Part shown: positions 1-10,100 of the stretch, piece by piece
How the letters are laid out: each line of letters starts with the position of its first letter
How positions within the stretch are numbered: position 1 is the stretch's first letter
NCBI GenBank assembly: GCA_963971285.1
Contig: OZ020254.1
Span: 3,720,001-3,784,000, forward strand
Source: Astropecten irregularis
Lineage: Eukaryota > Echinodermata > Asteroidea > Paxillosida > Astropectinidae
Length of the DNA: 64,000 nucleotides
Reading direction: 5' to 3'
Made by a program: the position numbers and the translations under genes
Notes under the pieces: model-generated
The model's database searches: none
Told to the model about the DNA's origin: nothing
Seen by the model: only the letters and a program-made list of their open reading frames with translations

Positions 1-2024
1 TTCAACAATTTTTTTTTGGCACCATACATAATTTTGATCCTTTGTTTTCTTTTTCTACTTAATAATTAAAGAATACAAAATTGTGTAATGCTGGTTGGTA
101 ACATATCATACTTTTTCATGATTAAAAATAAATAACTTATTGCTTTCTTTTCCTTTAAATATCTTCCTGAGCTTACACAAAATTAAAAAGCACAATTCGT
201 TGTTTTTTAACTTTTCAATACACTATTTTTTTCTTAATTATTTTCTTTCAACATTACATGTTCACTGAGATAATCATCTCCCTTAATTAGAACTTTACAA
301 GTATCAAGTAATAACACACAAATAATGAAAACTTCCTTGTTATACAAACTTTTTCATAGAAGCCCTAGTGTCGTTTGATTTTAAACACTGATATTTACAA
401 ATCGTACTTAATTGCTACAAACCAGATCTATTTCATTTTTTGTTATTTCTAGTACTGATTTCAAATCCTTCTTTTCTTTTCTTTACTTATGCGGCAAGAC
501 TTTTTGCATTTTTCTTATTTACGATAACCGAAAATTACAAACAAAACATGTACTTTTTCATTGTTGTTTTCATTTGATACATTTATAAAGTAAACACAGT
601 ATTTTACAAGCCTGTATTCTTGTGTAACAAAGCATTAATTATTCTTTTTATATGATTGATTTATCAACTTTAAGGCTTGCTTTATACACTGATCCAACGG
701 CGCGACCATAGAGGTAGGAAACACCCACCATTACTGGTGTGTCCCCGCCCGTATTTTGTCCGGCAACAAAAGAATTTACGTCCACCGCACTCTATATTTA
801 TAGCAGGGTGTATATTCCCTAATCATGGGACGTACACCCTGCAATTATAGAGTGCGACGGACGTAAATTTTGTTTTGCTGGACACTGCAGTAATGGCGGG
901 TGTTTCCTACCTCCATGGTCATGCCGTCGGATCGGTGTATAGCTTTTATTTCAGATTACAACACATTTTAATTTGAAAAAAATGAACCTTATTTACCTAC
1001 CTTACTTGTATACAAAAACCCGTTTTTTTATATAAATTTTCTGCATCAAACAATTTCAAATACTTTTTTCCACTTTGTTACTTTGTTTCATTAAATCCTC
1101 TACACAAATGCTTAAAAATCTCATTCGTCCAAATAAACGTTCATTTATCTCTAATTGCACTCGTTAATTTATTGTTTCACAACCCAGAAAATAAGTAGAA
1201 CTTAATTTCACAAACACTGACAAGAATTTTGACATTAATACTTTTTTTGTTAATTTAAGTTTTTAGGAATTTTAGGAAGGCAATCAAAGTACTTAGATTA
1301 GACTTAAATTTGAAAACTTGCACATTTTATTCACTAAGTGGTTATTGTTACACAATACAGACCAAATACTGCAATAATTGTCAATACAAAATGTAGTTTG
1401 AATAGTATTTCTCTAATTTAGACTCATTTTGTGGTCAACTTGTCATTATTTCATTTTTCATTACTACTTCAACATGCAAATTTATGCAAAAAAAAATAGA
1501 AATTACAACCAATTCATAAATTGTCACTGGAGTGTGCACTTGGTAACTACATTTTGAAGGAAAAGGTCATTTTAATGAATTTTTTTGTGAATTTTTTTTT
1601 TTTTTTTTAATTATGACTTCACTACAAAAAGTCCGCAAATATAATTTTCACCTTTCTTTTAAAATAAAAACGATTACTTCATCTTGATTTTTTGCTTCTA
1701 TAAAAATTTCAGATCTTCAAAATATGTTTCAGTGTATTTCTGTATACTTAATTTTTTTTAATTTCGAAAACCTTAACCCTGTACACATACACCTGGATGC
1801 TACTGCTACTCGCTAAGTCTCTTTAGGCTTCTGAAATTAACAAAAACTATTATTTTCAAAAGAAAATCTAACATTTTTGTACTTAAGTAGCTGTCCATGG
1901 TTAATTATCCATGGTGATGACAGTGTCCTGTTGTTTATATTAGTAGTATCCATGGTGACTGTATTACCCTGCTGTGCGGTATCCACGGTAACCATATGAC
2001 TGGGATGTGTAGTAACCATGGCAA
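1..2024 (-). other. 3' flank / probable 3' UTR of cyclin J
   Basis: This stretch lies downstream of the CCNJ stop codon and is very AT-rich, with long T and A runs. It has no convincing open reading frame. It probably holds the CCNJ 3' UTR and flanking DNA, but I cannot fix the polyadenylation site. A palindromic transposon sits at 683-941. At about 1890-2030 there is a degenerate run of CCATGG/CCATGGTNA-like motifs. Nothing else was recognised. Confidence 0.45.
683..941. mobile_element. Palindromic MITE (GATCCGACGGC family), full copy
   Basis: Both ends are inverted copies of about 54 bases, starting TATACACTGATCC and ending GGATCGGTGTATA, and the arms stay complementary almost to the centre, so it is a fold-back element. 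GCTT occurs on both sides (679-682 and 942-945) and is a candidate 4-bp target duplication. Related copies lie at 12449-12699 (full), 40506-40645 (half) and about 17872-17925 (remnant). It has no coding capacity, so it is non-autonomous. I do not assign a superfamily. Confidence 0.85.
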
Positions 2025-4854
2025 TCATATGGTTCTGCTGTAGTCGCCCTTGTAGGTGGCCGAGGTCTCATTACTGTAGCTGATTTTCTCCTTGGGTTGG
2101 CATTTGGCTGCCTTTTCATCAATATCATGCGTCCTGTTGAAATACAACGAAAACCTGCTTAGCATGTGGTGTCAATAATTCAGTCAAGAAATCATTATTT
2201 AATTAGTACATTTTTCAGACAAAAGTCCAATTTCTCAATCCAAAAATTTATACAGTAAAATCTAAACCCTAATAATGCATATGTATTGATAGAACTTCTT
2301 TACATACTTTAATGTTATCTTCTTGTATATCTTTTACAAATTAGAAAATCTGTATAAGAGAAAGAATAATTCCTGTCACCTCTAGGTCCTTCTCATGGCT
2401 TCTAACAAAGCCTGATTTGTGTTCCTCCTGTGCTTCTTGTATGCCCCAGTTCATTTCAGGTTGTGCTGGATTTTCAGCCCAACATCTGCAGGACCTTGGC
2501 CCCAGCCACCCTTAACCCCAGTGCCTTGGCCCTAGTCCAAACCTCTGGACCTTGCCCCAGCCCCAGCCCCATCAACCCCTGTGCCTTGCACCCAGCCCAA
2601 CCCCTGTGCCTTGCACCCAGCCCAACCTCTGGGCCTTGTACCCAGTCCAACCTCTGGGCCTTGGCCCCAACCTATGGTCTTGGCCCCAGCCGAACATATG
2701 TGCCTTGCACCCAGTCCAACCTCTGCAGGACCTTGGCCCCAGCCACTCCCAACCTCTGGGACTTGCCGCGCACCCAGCCCAACCTATGGCCTTGGCCCCA
2801 GCCAAACCTATGTGCCTTGGTCCCAGCAACCCCTAACCTCAAGGTGTTGGCCCCCATCCCAACCTCTGGGCCTTGACCCCAGCCAAACCTCTGGACCTTG
2901 GACCCTCAGCCCAAACACCATCCAAAAGACCCACCTTAACATGAGCTCGATAAAAGGTGCTATGTTCTCCCACTTGTACTGGGTGATCTTGTTCAGGACC
3001 ACTGTCCAGGTGGGTGAGAACTGAAGGCAGACCCTGGAGGCTGCGATGCAGGTAGCGGCTATCAGAGAAGGCTTAGCAAAGGAGAAAGCATGATCTAAAA
3101 GGAAAAATACAGAAGACTAAATTAGACAATACACTAAAATGTATAATATCAAATATTGGAAAATGAAATGGAAAGACAGCTTAATTAATCCTAACCCTCT
3201 GCACCTACCACATCGGACACTTACAGTGGAATGCCACTATAACGAAAACTGCTATACCAAACATTTGGCTATAATGAACATCGCCCTTGGCTCCCAATTT
3301 TTGTGTACAATGTATAGGCATGCTGAACATTATTCACTATAACAAACGACCATTATGACGAAAAATTTCTGTGCATCCCATCGTGTTTGTTATAGTTAAG
3401 TTGAGTTCCACTGTAGCTGGTTAGCACACATTACCACAATCTCCAAAGGGGGACTGGATCATAAGCCATGTATTACCACACAAACCACTGGTATGTATTG
3501 TGGTATCATAATACTTCAAAATACCACAGAAAAACATATGTGGTAAAATGTGGTATGCAGGAGGGTTAACGTTCCGTCATAATTTTACCCAAATGGATTA
3601 ACAATATCCAACATCCTCTCATAGTAGGCCTATTGGAAATAATCCTGAAACTGAACCTCTTGAAATAAAGTTTCTTTCTGGCCCAAATAATATTACCTAC
3701 CTTGTAAACTAATCTCCAAGAAGTAATTGGTGTACTTCTGCATGTAGATATTGGAGAATTCACTGCAGCCGTCCCGGTAATTGCCGTGGGCTTGATGCGG
3801 CTTCTCGCACTGGCCGGTGGCCTCCGTGAGGAAGTAGCCGAGGAAATGGGCAGCGCTGGGCTGAGCTATGTTCCATTCAAAGAACTGTAATAGCATAAGT
3901 TCCATCTGTAGGTAATCCTCCTTGTTACTGCTGGTTACCGTAGACTGAGCGTGGTAGTTACTCAGCTTGGAAACCTTCTCCTCCCTTTCTTCATACTTTG
4001 CTGCAAAGAATTTGAGAAATTGTTCAACTGTTTTGCCGACTTTGCACTAAAGGAACTGTTTTCAGGTTTTGTTTGATTTGAACCAAAGGTTTAGGAATAC
4101 TCTTGTTTATTTCTGTCAGATTCAGGGAAGTAAGGCATGAGACTTGTGATAAGAAGTGTTGCAGTATGTGATGGTGCACTTGTACATATTTTGTGGACAA
4201 TGGTTGCTTTTGGAATTTGTGGTTGTGCACTGGCATTTATTAAGCATTGTTTCATTATGTTGTGTTTGGGACAGTCCTTATAGCTGCATGCAGTCACACA
4301 AGGCATAGAAACATTCATACCAAATCAATCAAAATTCAACAGCTGGAGCCTGTTGAAGATTGTCAGGTTAAGTACCAATCACTAGCAAACCTGTGCCCAA
4401 CCATTGAAGTATGTTGGATTCAATATGCTTCCTAGTGTAAGGGCCTAGGGAGTTAAGAGTAACTTTCGATTGGAACTGAGAAAATTGTCTCTTCCTTTAC
4501 TCAGCCTCTGTGAAACTCCAGGCCTGTCGGCTGGGGCACATTACATTTTACTTTTCTGTGTTGCTTACTTGCAATCTGGAGACAGGTAAATGCCAGCAGG
4601 TGAAGCTGTGCTTCTTGGACCACAGCGTATCGATCCATGAAACGGTCCAGCATGTAGACGGCCAGATGCAGCACATGACGGTCAATGTCAAACTTCTCGC
4701 ACAGAATGGCCATCCAATCCACCAGGTACCTGCGCAGGTGCAGCTGGGGTGACTGACCCACGTACACCACCAGCTTGTCTTCTTTCTGTTTCATGCTGGC
4801 ATAGATGTCGGCTATGATGTCCGAATTGCACCACCAGTGAGCATCATTCGCCAT
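2025..4854 (-). CDS. Cyclin J (cyclin-box protein), four coding exons
   Basis: Coding exons on the minus strand are 4854-4569, 4000-3701, 3094-2935 and 2133-2025 (TGA). All junctions are GT-AG and the phases (1, 1, 2) agree, giving 284 residues. The start is the first ATG, followed by an acidic/WW stretch and the GQSPQLHLRRYLVDW motif typical of the CCNJ amino terminus. The N-terminal cyclin box spans about residues 30-140 and includes HLAVYMLDRFMDRY. The C-terminal cyclin fold includes AAHFLGYFLTEA, YTNYFLEISLQ and IAATCIAASR, and then HDIDEKAAK, which matches the vertebrate HDNDVKEANK position. Cyclin J proteins bind CDKs and act in the cell cycle, in flies in the ovary; the CDK partner is not evident here. 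The protein lacks the long tail of vertebrate CCNJ (over 370 residues). Identity rests on my memory of the family. The end of the last exon is the least certain part, because other frames are also open there. Confidence 0.92.
2440..2900. repeat. GC-rich minisatellite in the last CCNJ intron
   Basis: About 460 bases of imperfect tandem repeats occur between CCNJ exons 3 and 4. They are built on units such as CCAACCTCTGGGCCTTG and GCCCCAGCC, with repeat length varying around 25-35 bases. The run keeps several frames open on both strands, producing Pro/Leu/Ala/Gln-rich or Gly/Arg-rich frames that have no start context, no conservation signature and no splice sites. I treat those as artefacts of the repeat. 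Confidence 0.9.
3192..3568. mobile_element. Outer MITE, interrupted by a pogo-like element
   Basis: The ends are inverted copies: TAACCCTCTGCACCTACCAC on the left and GTGGTATGCAGGAGGGTTA on the right. The interior right half is rich in GTGGTAT/ATACCAC repeats. The element lies in CCNJ intron 2 and is split by the 190-bp element at 3224-3413. Confidence 0.7.
3224..3413. mobile_element. pogo/Tigger-type MITE with TA target duplication
   Basis: The element begins CAGTGGAATGCCACTATAAC and ends GTTGAGTTCCACTG, with TA on each side (3222-3223 and 3414-3415). The CAG terminus, TA duplication and CACTATAACGA-type inverted repeat fit a Tc1/mariner-pogo non-autonomous element. A second copy at 10724-11206 is itself interrupted. 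The assignment is by terminal motif only. Confidence 0.75.
4001..4568. other. CCNJ intron 1, no further feature seen
   Basis: This is AT-rich intron sequence between the first two coding exons. The donor on the minus strand is A|GTAAGC and the acceptor TTCTTTGCAG|C. I see no repeat family member, RNA gene or conserved element in it. Confidence 0.6.
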
Positions 4855-6870
4855 GCCTATGAATGATGTCTACTGGATCAAATAGATGAATAAACAGATC
4901 AGCAACAACTTTTAGATTGTTATTAAGATGTTTGGTCAGGTTGATAGAATCATTCAAATTACTAAGCCAAGTTAAACCTGGTGGAGAATCATTTGAATAA
5001 ATTATTAGGCCTAGATTTATTAGATTTATAAAAACTTTATCACTTAGAAACAGTTAGGCCTATGTAGCAACCAATATTACCATTTTACCAAATCTAATAA
5101 TTCAACGGTGTATTCTTTATGGCTTTGTTAAGACTTCATTGTTTTCAACAAATCTATGAATAGAATTGACCAAGAACTTGACCCATGGGGACATGCCTAT
5201 CACTGGCAATGTCAACACACATTACACAACATTTGTCCATATCAATTCAAGGATCAGAGTTTAACACTTTTACCAACACCAACAGTAACACTAACACTAA
5301 CACAGTCATGTTGCTAGTCTACTTAGTCTTAACATGTTTTCCTTCCCCCATGGTCTTAAAATCAGTGTTAGTCTTCCACAGTGAATCAAACAGCACAGCA
5401 ATCAATAATCATTACCTATTGAAGACTTCATAATTCAATGGCCGTAGACCTAAGTCCCGACAGCAAAATGAAATGTTCAAGTTTGAAGAGCATGACTTGA
5501 GAGAAGAAAAGCCACAAGGGCCGAGGCTACCAAAACTCACTAAAGTTTGTCAGTGGACCCTGTTACAACCGTCAGTCGGCAACCGAACTTCGGTCAAGAA
5601 TCCACGCGGCGCAAATGTGTGGTGTACGAAGAGTGTAGGTAATACTGAACATGGACGGCGAATCCCTGGAGAACCTGGAGTGCGACTGTCACTAATCTTG
5701 AGCTTTTAAAGTTATGAGATACAGCATTTTTAGCCGGTGGTAAAAAAATCATACCCGCCTTCACTCACATATCATTCACGTGTTAAAAATCCTGCATGTA
5801 GCTTCAGATTTATAGCACGCCCTCTCGTGAATCATTTGTCACATGGAAAATTTGATTTTGTTTTCAGTTTCGCGCCATTAAATTTGTAATAAATTATTCA
5901 GTCACTTATACCCATGAAATCATGGCCGGGAGTCTTTTTAATGGTGGATCGTATGTTAAAACTTTATTTCCAGTGTGGTAAATCAATTGTAGAAAATTGC
6001 AAAATAAAACCAATCAACCGCGAAGGATAAGAATGTTGGATTGTACAAAATAATAAGCAAAATGTGTTCCCCAATGTGTTTCTGACACATAATTATGTAG
6101 AATGTCAATGCAGGGTATAGGCATGTATTGTTAGTGGCCGCTACACAAACAAAAATCTGAAAACGCCAAACAAATTTAAAGGCTGAAATTTAAAACTTCC
6201 TTACAGAGCGGGTACAAAAATCTGAATTCCTAAGTCAAAATTGTAAAGGTATAATACATGATTGGTAAATGTCACAGAACAACTCTCACACAGTCTAATC
6301 AATTATGTACATGAAATATATATAAAATAAACCTGTGAACATTTGAGCTCAATCGGACATCTGAGTCACAAGAAAATAGCGAAAACCCGACTCAATTTTT
6401 ATTATAAAACATAAAGAATGGTTTTGATCTTACCCTGAGATCAAAACTGTTTTCAGTCTTTGTTTGAATAACTGGATAAATACAGCATTTCAGGTGGAAA
6501 TATTTTAATTAACGGTGCTGGTTTCTACCACGGCAATCATCTAATTCATACCCTGAAAGTTATAGGTAAATCTATGAACATTTCTGTTTTAGTATGTTAC
6601 CAATCCGTCCTGTACTGTACCTGTAAAAAAAAAACAAAAAAAAAAAACAAATAGCGCGACCCTTCAAGTCACCCAAAGGAGTGCACGATAAAGAATTCTA
6701 CCTCCATGGATGGACAAACAAACATCACGGTCTAGTCCTGTGCACTGTTAATCTTGTCAACAATTACCTCATAATATGCATCTTATGAGTAATGCAAAAC
6801 GTAAACATTTACAACAGCGATTTCTTGGTTGGTTGACATGATTTCAGTGTTTATTGAATCAGCGCGCCAA
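4855..6870. other. CCNJ-WDR1 divergent intergenic region
   Basis: About 2.3 kb separate the two start codons of this head-to-head pair. The minus-strand sequence just upstream of the CCNJ ATG contains a possible acceptor (TTTGATCCAG), so a non-coding first exon of CCNJ may lie further right. Neither it nor a core promoter for CCNJ can be pinned down. An approximately 380-bp repeat lies at 6245-6622, followed by an A-rich run at about 6627-6652. No protein-coding frame is supported. Confidence 0.5.
6245..6622 (+). mobile_element. MITE, AATCCTGTACTGTACCT family, copy 1
   Basis: It starts AAAGGTATAATACATG and ends TCCTGTACTGTACCT. Recognisable internal motifs are GAGCTCAATCGGACATCTGA, TTACCCTGAGATCAAAACTG and CTGGATAAATACAGCATTTC. 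Related copies or fragments lie at 17250-17487, 19187-19540, 42943-43278, 44885-45056 and, inverted, 49312-49654. The CTGGATAAATAC core is shared with the TTAA-flanked family (for example 42335-42663), so the two families are probably related. It has no open frame. Confidence 0.8.
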
Positions 6871-6871
6871 A

Positions 6872-6882
6872 GGGGGCGGGGC
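6872..6882 (+). promoter_or_regulatory. GC box (Sp1-type) in WDR1 promoter
   Basis: GGGGGCGGGGC lies just upstream of the CArG cluster. A second, GGGGCGGG, lies at 7015-7022 beside the TATA-like box. These are sequence matches only. Confidence 0.5.
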
Positions 6883-6896
6883 CACCTGTGCAGTTT

Positions 6897-6937
6897 CCAT
6901 TTATGGACATCGCCATTTAAGAAGTTTCCATATTTGG
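6897..6937 (+). promoter_or_regulatory. Cluster of CArG (SRF-type) boxes upstream of WDR1
   Basis: Two exact CC(A/T)6GG boxes are present: CCATTTATGG at 6897-6906 and CCATATTTGG at 6928-6937. A one-mismatch box, CCATTTAAGA, lies between them at 6913-6922. The starts are 16 and 15 bases apart. CArG boxes bind SRF, which drives many actin-cytoskeleton genes, so their position about 70-110 bases upstream of the TATA-like box of an actin-disassembly factor is meaningful. Binding itself is inferred. Confidence 0.7.
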
Positions 6938-6943
6938 CACGTG
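6938..6943 (+). promoter_or_regulatory. E-box CACGTG abutting a CArG box
   Basis: CACGTG directly follows the CArG box at 6928-6937. Short motifs like this are common by chance; only the position next to the CArG cluster makes it worth noting. Confidence 0.4.
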
Positions 6944-7003
6944 GAGCCTCGATCTGAGTGGATAATATAAGTCTGGTTTCCGCCGCTTCTATCTGCTGTT
7001 ATG

Positions 7004-7010
7004 TATAAAG
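7004..7010 (+). promoter_or_regulatory. TATA-like box of WDR1
   Basis: TATAAAG is preceded by a weaker AATATAAG at 6964-6971. A start site about 30 bases downstream (near 7035) would leave a 5' leader of about 130 nt before the ATG at 7164. I did not identify an initiator with certainty. Confidence 0.5.
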
Positions 7011-7163
7011 CCGAGGGGCGGGACGCGTAGTCTGCACATACATCTTGCATGCATACTGCTCGCGTACAGACATTGTACACTTCCAATACCGGTGTTTGAA
7101 CCCGTTGCCTCTGACATTCCTGCATTTTTCGTCAGATTTCTTTGAAAGAACTTCGCTGTGAAG

Positions 7164-10100
7164 ATGCCGTTTACTTACAAAAACAGTGAGTAGCGTAGAT
7201 TATCATTGGAGACTTAGAAAATTTGGAAATCGTCTTAGATTTATGTTGAATTTACTTCAAATGCGATAGAAACAAATCCCGGAAGTATTTTGCTGTGTAA
7301 AGTTATTGCTGTAGCTAACTGGTCCTACTCTGTACTCAGTAAACAATCCGGTGTACTGTATGGCAACTTTTATTACTCACGCTTTGTGACAGTCGAATCA
7401 ATATAAAATGACAGAAATCGGCCCTTCTTTGTGCAGCCAAATGAAAACCATGCAATGCCCTACCTGTGAGCTGTGCTCTGCTTGATGTGCACAGCCCCAC
7501 AGGCCTTGAATTTGGCTCTGAAAAGGGCAAGGCCACTTTGACTTTTCCATTGCATGGGGCACTTCCATTGGAAAATCATAATGTCTATGGAAACATTTGA
7601 AGGGGGCACGAAGGCCAAGAAACAGGGCAACGAAGGCCGTGGCCTCCGTTTAATTCAAGACTTGCTCTGAGCATGCTGAGCACACTTGTGAAAGGGGCAT
7701 GATCAATCAAGACTTTTGTAGAACGTAGACCCAGTATTAACAGGGGCGCTGAACTTTTTAATTTTGGGGGTCGACGGTCGGTCTAGTGCCTAAGAATCCT
7801 ATAGAGTTTAAAATTGTGTATTTGCGCCGAAAATGTTCCCAAATGACAACAAAGACATTACAAATTGGCTTGAAAATCACATCATTTTTTCTCTGAATGT
7901 CAAGGATGAAATGCAGCATATTTATTTGTGCTCACGAACATTTTGTGTGATGTTGTCCTACGAAAAACCAGACGATAGTTTAGAGTAATTTTGAAACGTC
8001 CGCCATTTTGTGTGGTTCTCCGCGGCCACACACACGTGACTACATGCTTGTTTCTAATTTCCGGAGAGCCACACCAAGATGGGGGAGAGAGTTTGCAAAG
8101 GAGTTTGGCGATTTTTTAAACAGGTCCACTTTTCTACCAACTTCAAGTTGCACACTATAATTTCAATCATTGAAATTTCTTTATTTCAGAGAGCATCTTT
8201 GCTAGTCTTCCGAGGACCAACCGCGCCCACTCATTCGTGTTTGGAGGCGACCCCAAGGGGGAGACTTTCCTGTACGCTCACGACACCAATATCTTCATCA
8301 GGAATATTGAAGTAAGTAATGGGATGACCTGTGATGTCACTTGCGAAAATGTCAGGGGGGGGGGGGGGGCACCAGAGGAGGAGCCAATTTCATAGAGCTG
8401 CTTAAGCACCAAAAACCTTAGTAAATTTAATCAGTATGCCAGCCAAAACTTCTTGTGAAGGTTATGCCTGGCAAACAATGACCGAATACAAGTCAAAAGC
8501 AGTAAACATCACATGAAAATTTGGTTGGCAATCCTGTTTGATCTAGGAAGACAATTTTTGTGCTTAAGGAGCTCTATGACATTGGCCCTTGATATTCTGA
8601 GGTTTCATTCCAATGATGTCCAGTTATTGTTGAGATATTCCTATTTAAGTGAATCTCTCAAAATTACCGGTATTGCCTTTAGCTTTTTTCTTTCTGATTG
8701 ACGTCGATGTTCATTTTCCAGGATCTGGGGCCGATTTCATTAATGCTTTGTGATCATCGCTAAAGCCCAAATCCATCGCTAAAGAGAAAATCAATCACTA
8801 CTTTGTGTAGCAATTTTCCATTTAGCAATGGCTTTAGCGATGATCATATGTATTTAAGCGTTAGTGAAATCGGCCCCACCTAACTCATCGTAACTTACTA
8901 TCAATCGTAGGACTTATGGTGCATTGCAGCCCTACATGGGATCTGATGGGTTGTCCTTCATAACTCGAGTTACGATCAATAGTAGGGCTTCGTGAAATCG
9001 ACCCCTGGTCTCATGAGTTGGTTGTTGGCAGCAGGGTATTCCTCAATTGACCTTTTTTTGGTTATTCTCCGTAGTGTCCGTCAATATGCGAAGTGTATAG
9101 TGAACATAATGCCCAGGCGACAGTGGCCAAGTATTCCCCATCCCGTTTCTACATTGCTTCAGGAGGTAAGCGAGCCAATCAAACAAATAAACTGACCAAA
9201 CAGTATACAAATATCACATGATTTGAGGGTGGATAGTCAATTCCAACTCCCCGAGGTGTTGGAAGTTGACAAACTATAGTTCCAAAGGCGAAGCTAGAAT
9301 CGACTGTCCACCTGAAATAAACCATGGGATATTTGTTTTACTATATCGCATAAACATTCTTTATTGTCCACAATTTTGTCGAGAAGTGCAGAAAAATATT
9401 CGTTTTTGTTAACTTAATGTAGGGCGAAGTTCGTCCTGCAAACTAGGACTAGTGAGATCTTCCATGCATAGTTAGATGTGACATGACATGTGAGATTTGT
9501 CCAAATACCTTGGGAAAAATTAATCATGGATGTCTTTCTGGCTTCTTGTTGTCTTAGATGTCTCGGGGAAAGTCAGAATTTGGGACACAACCCAGAAGGA
9601 GCATCTGCTGAAGTATGAGTACCAACCAATATCGGGTAAAATCAATGACATTGCCTGGTCCCCCGACAGTAAGAGGCTGGCTATCTGCGGCGAGGGACGG
9701 GATCTGTAAGTCAATAATCACGTTGTGATTTGTCCCAATTTCGGAGGTTACCAACTAATAGGTCTTTCTCAAAGCTCGGCTCTAGCTTCGGCTCCGGCTC
9801 AGGCTCCAGCTCCGGCTCTGGCTCTGGCTCCGTCTCAGGGCGTCTCTGTATTCCAAGTGCTGAAAATAGTGTGGTTTTTCATTGAAGCTGAAGCTCTGTT
9901 TTCCTTTTCAAACCAGAGAATATACTTCTGAACCGCAGCCAAAAGTCTCTATTTTGATACCCGTAATTTTAAAACGGATTCACGAAATGGAGGCAGAGCC
10001 AAAGCCGAAGCTGGAGCTGAGCTTTGAGAAAAGCCCCATATTTTTCATTTTTCCTGCGACTGATACTTGGTTAATGTACAAACGATATAACTTCAGAAAA

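Noticed and set aside
2430..3024. Overlapping Pro-, Leu- and Gln-rich frames of 90-150 codons on both strands
   Set aside because: They arise from the tandem minisatellite in the CCNJ intron and overlap exon 3 in the wrong frame or strand.
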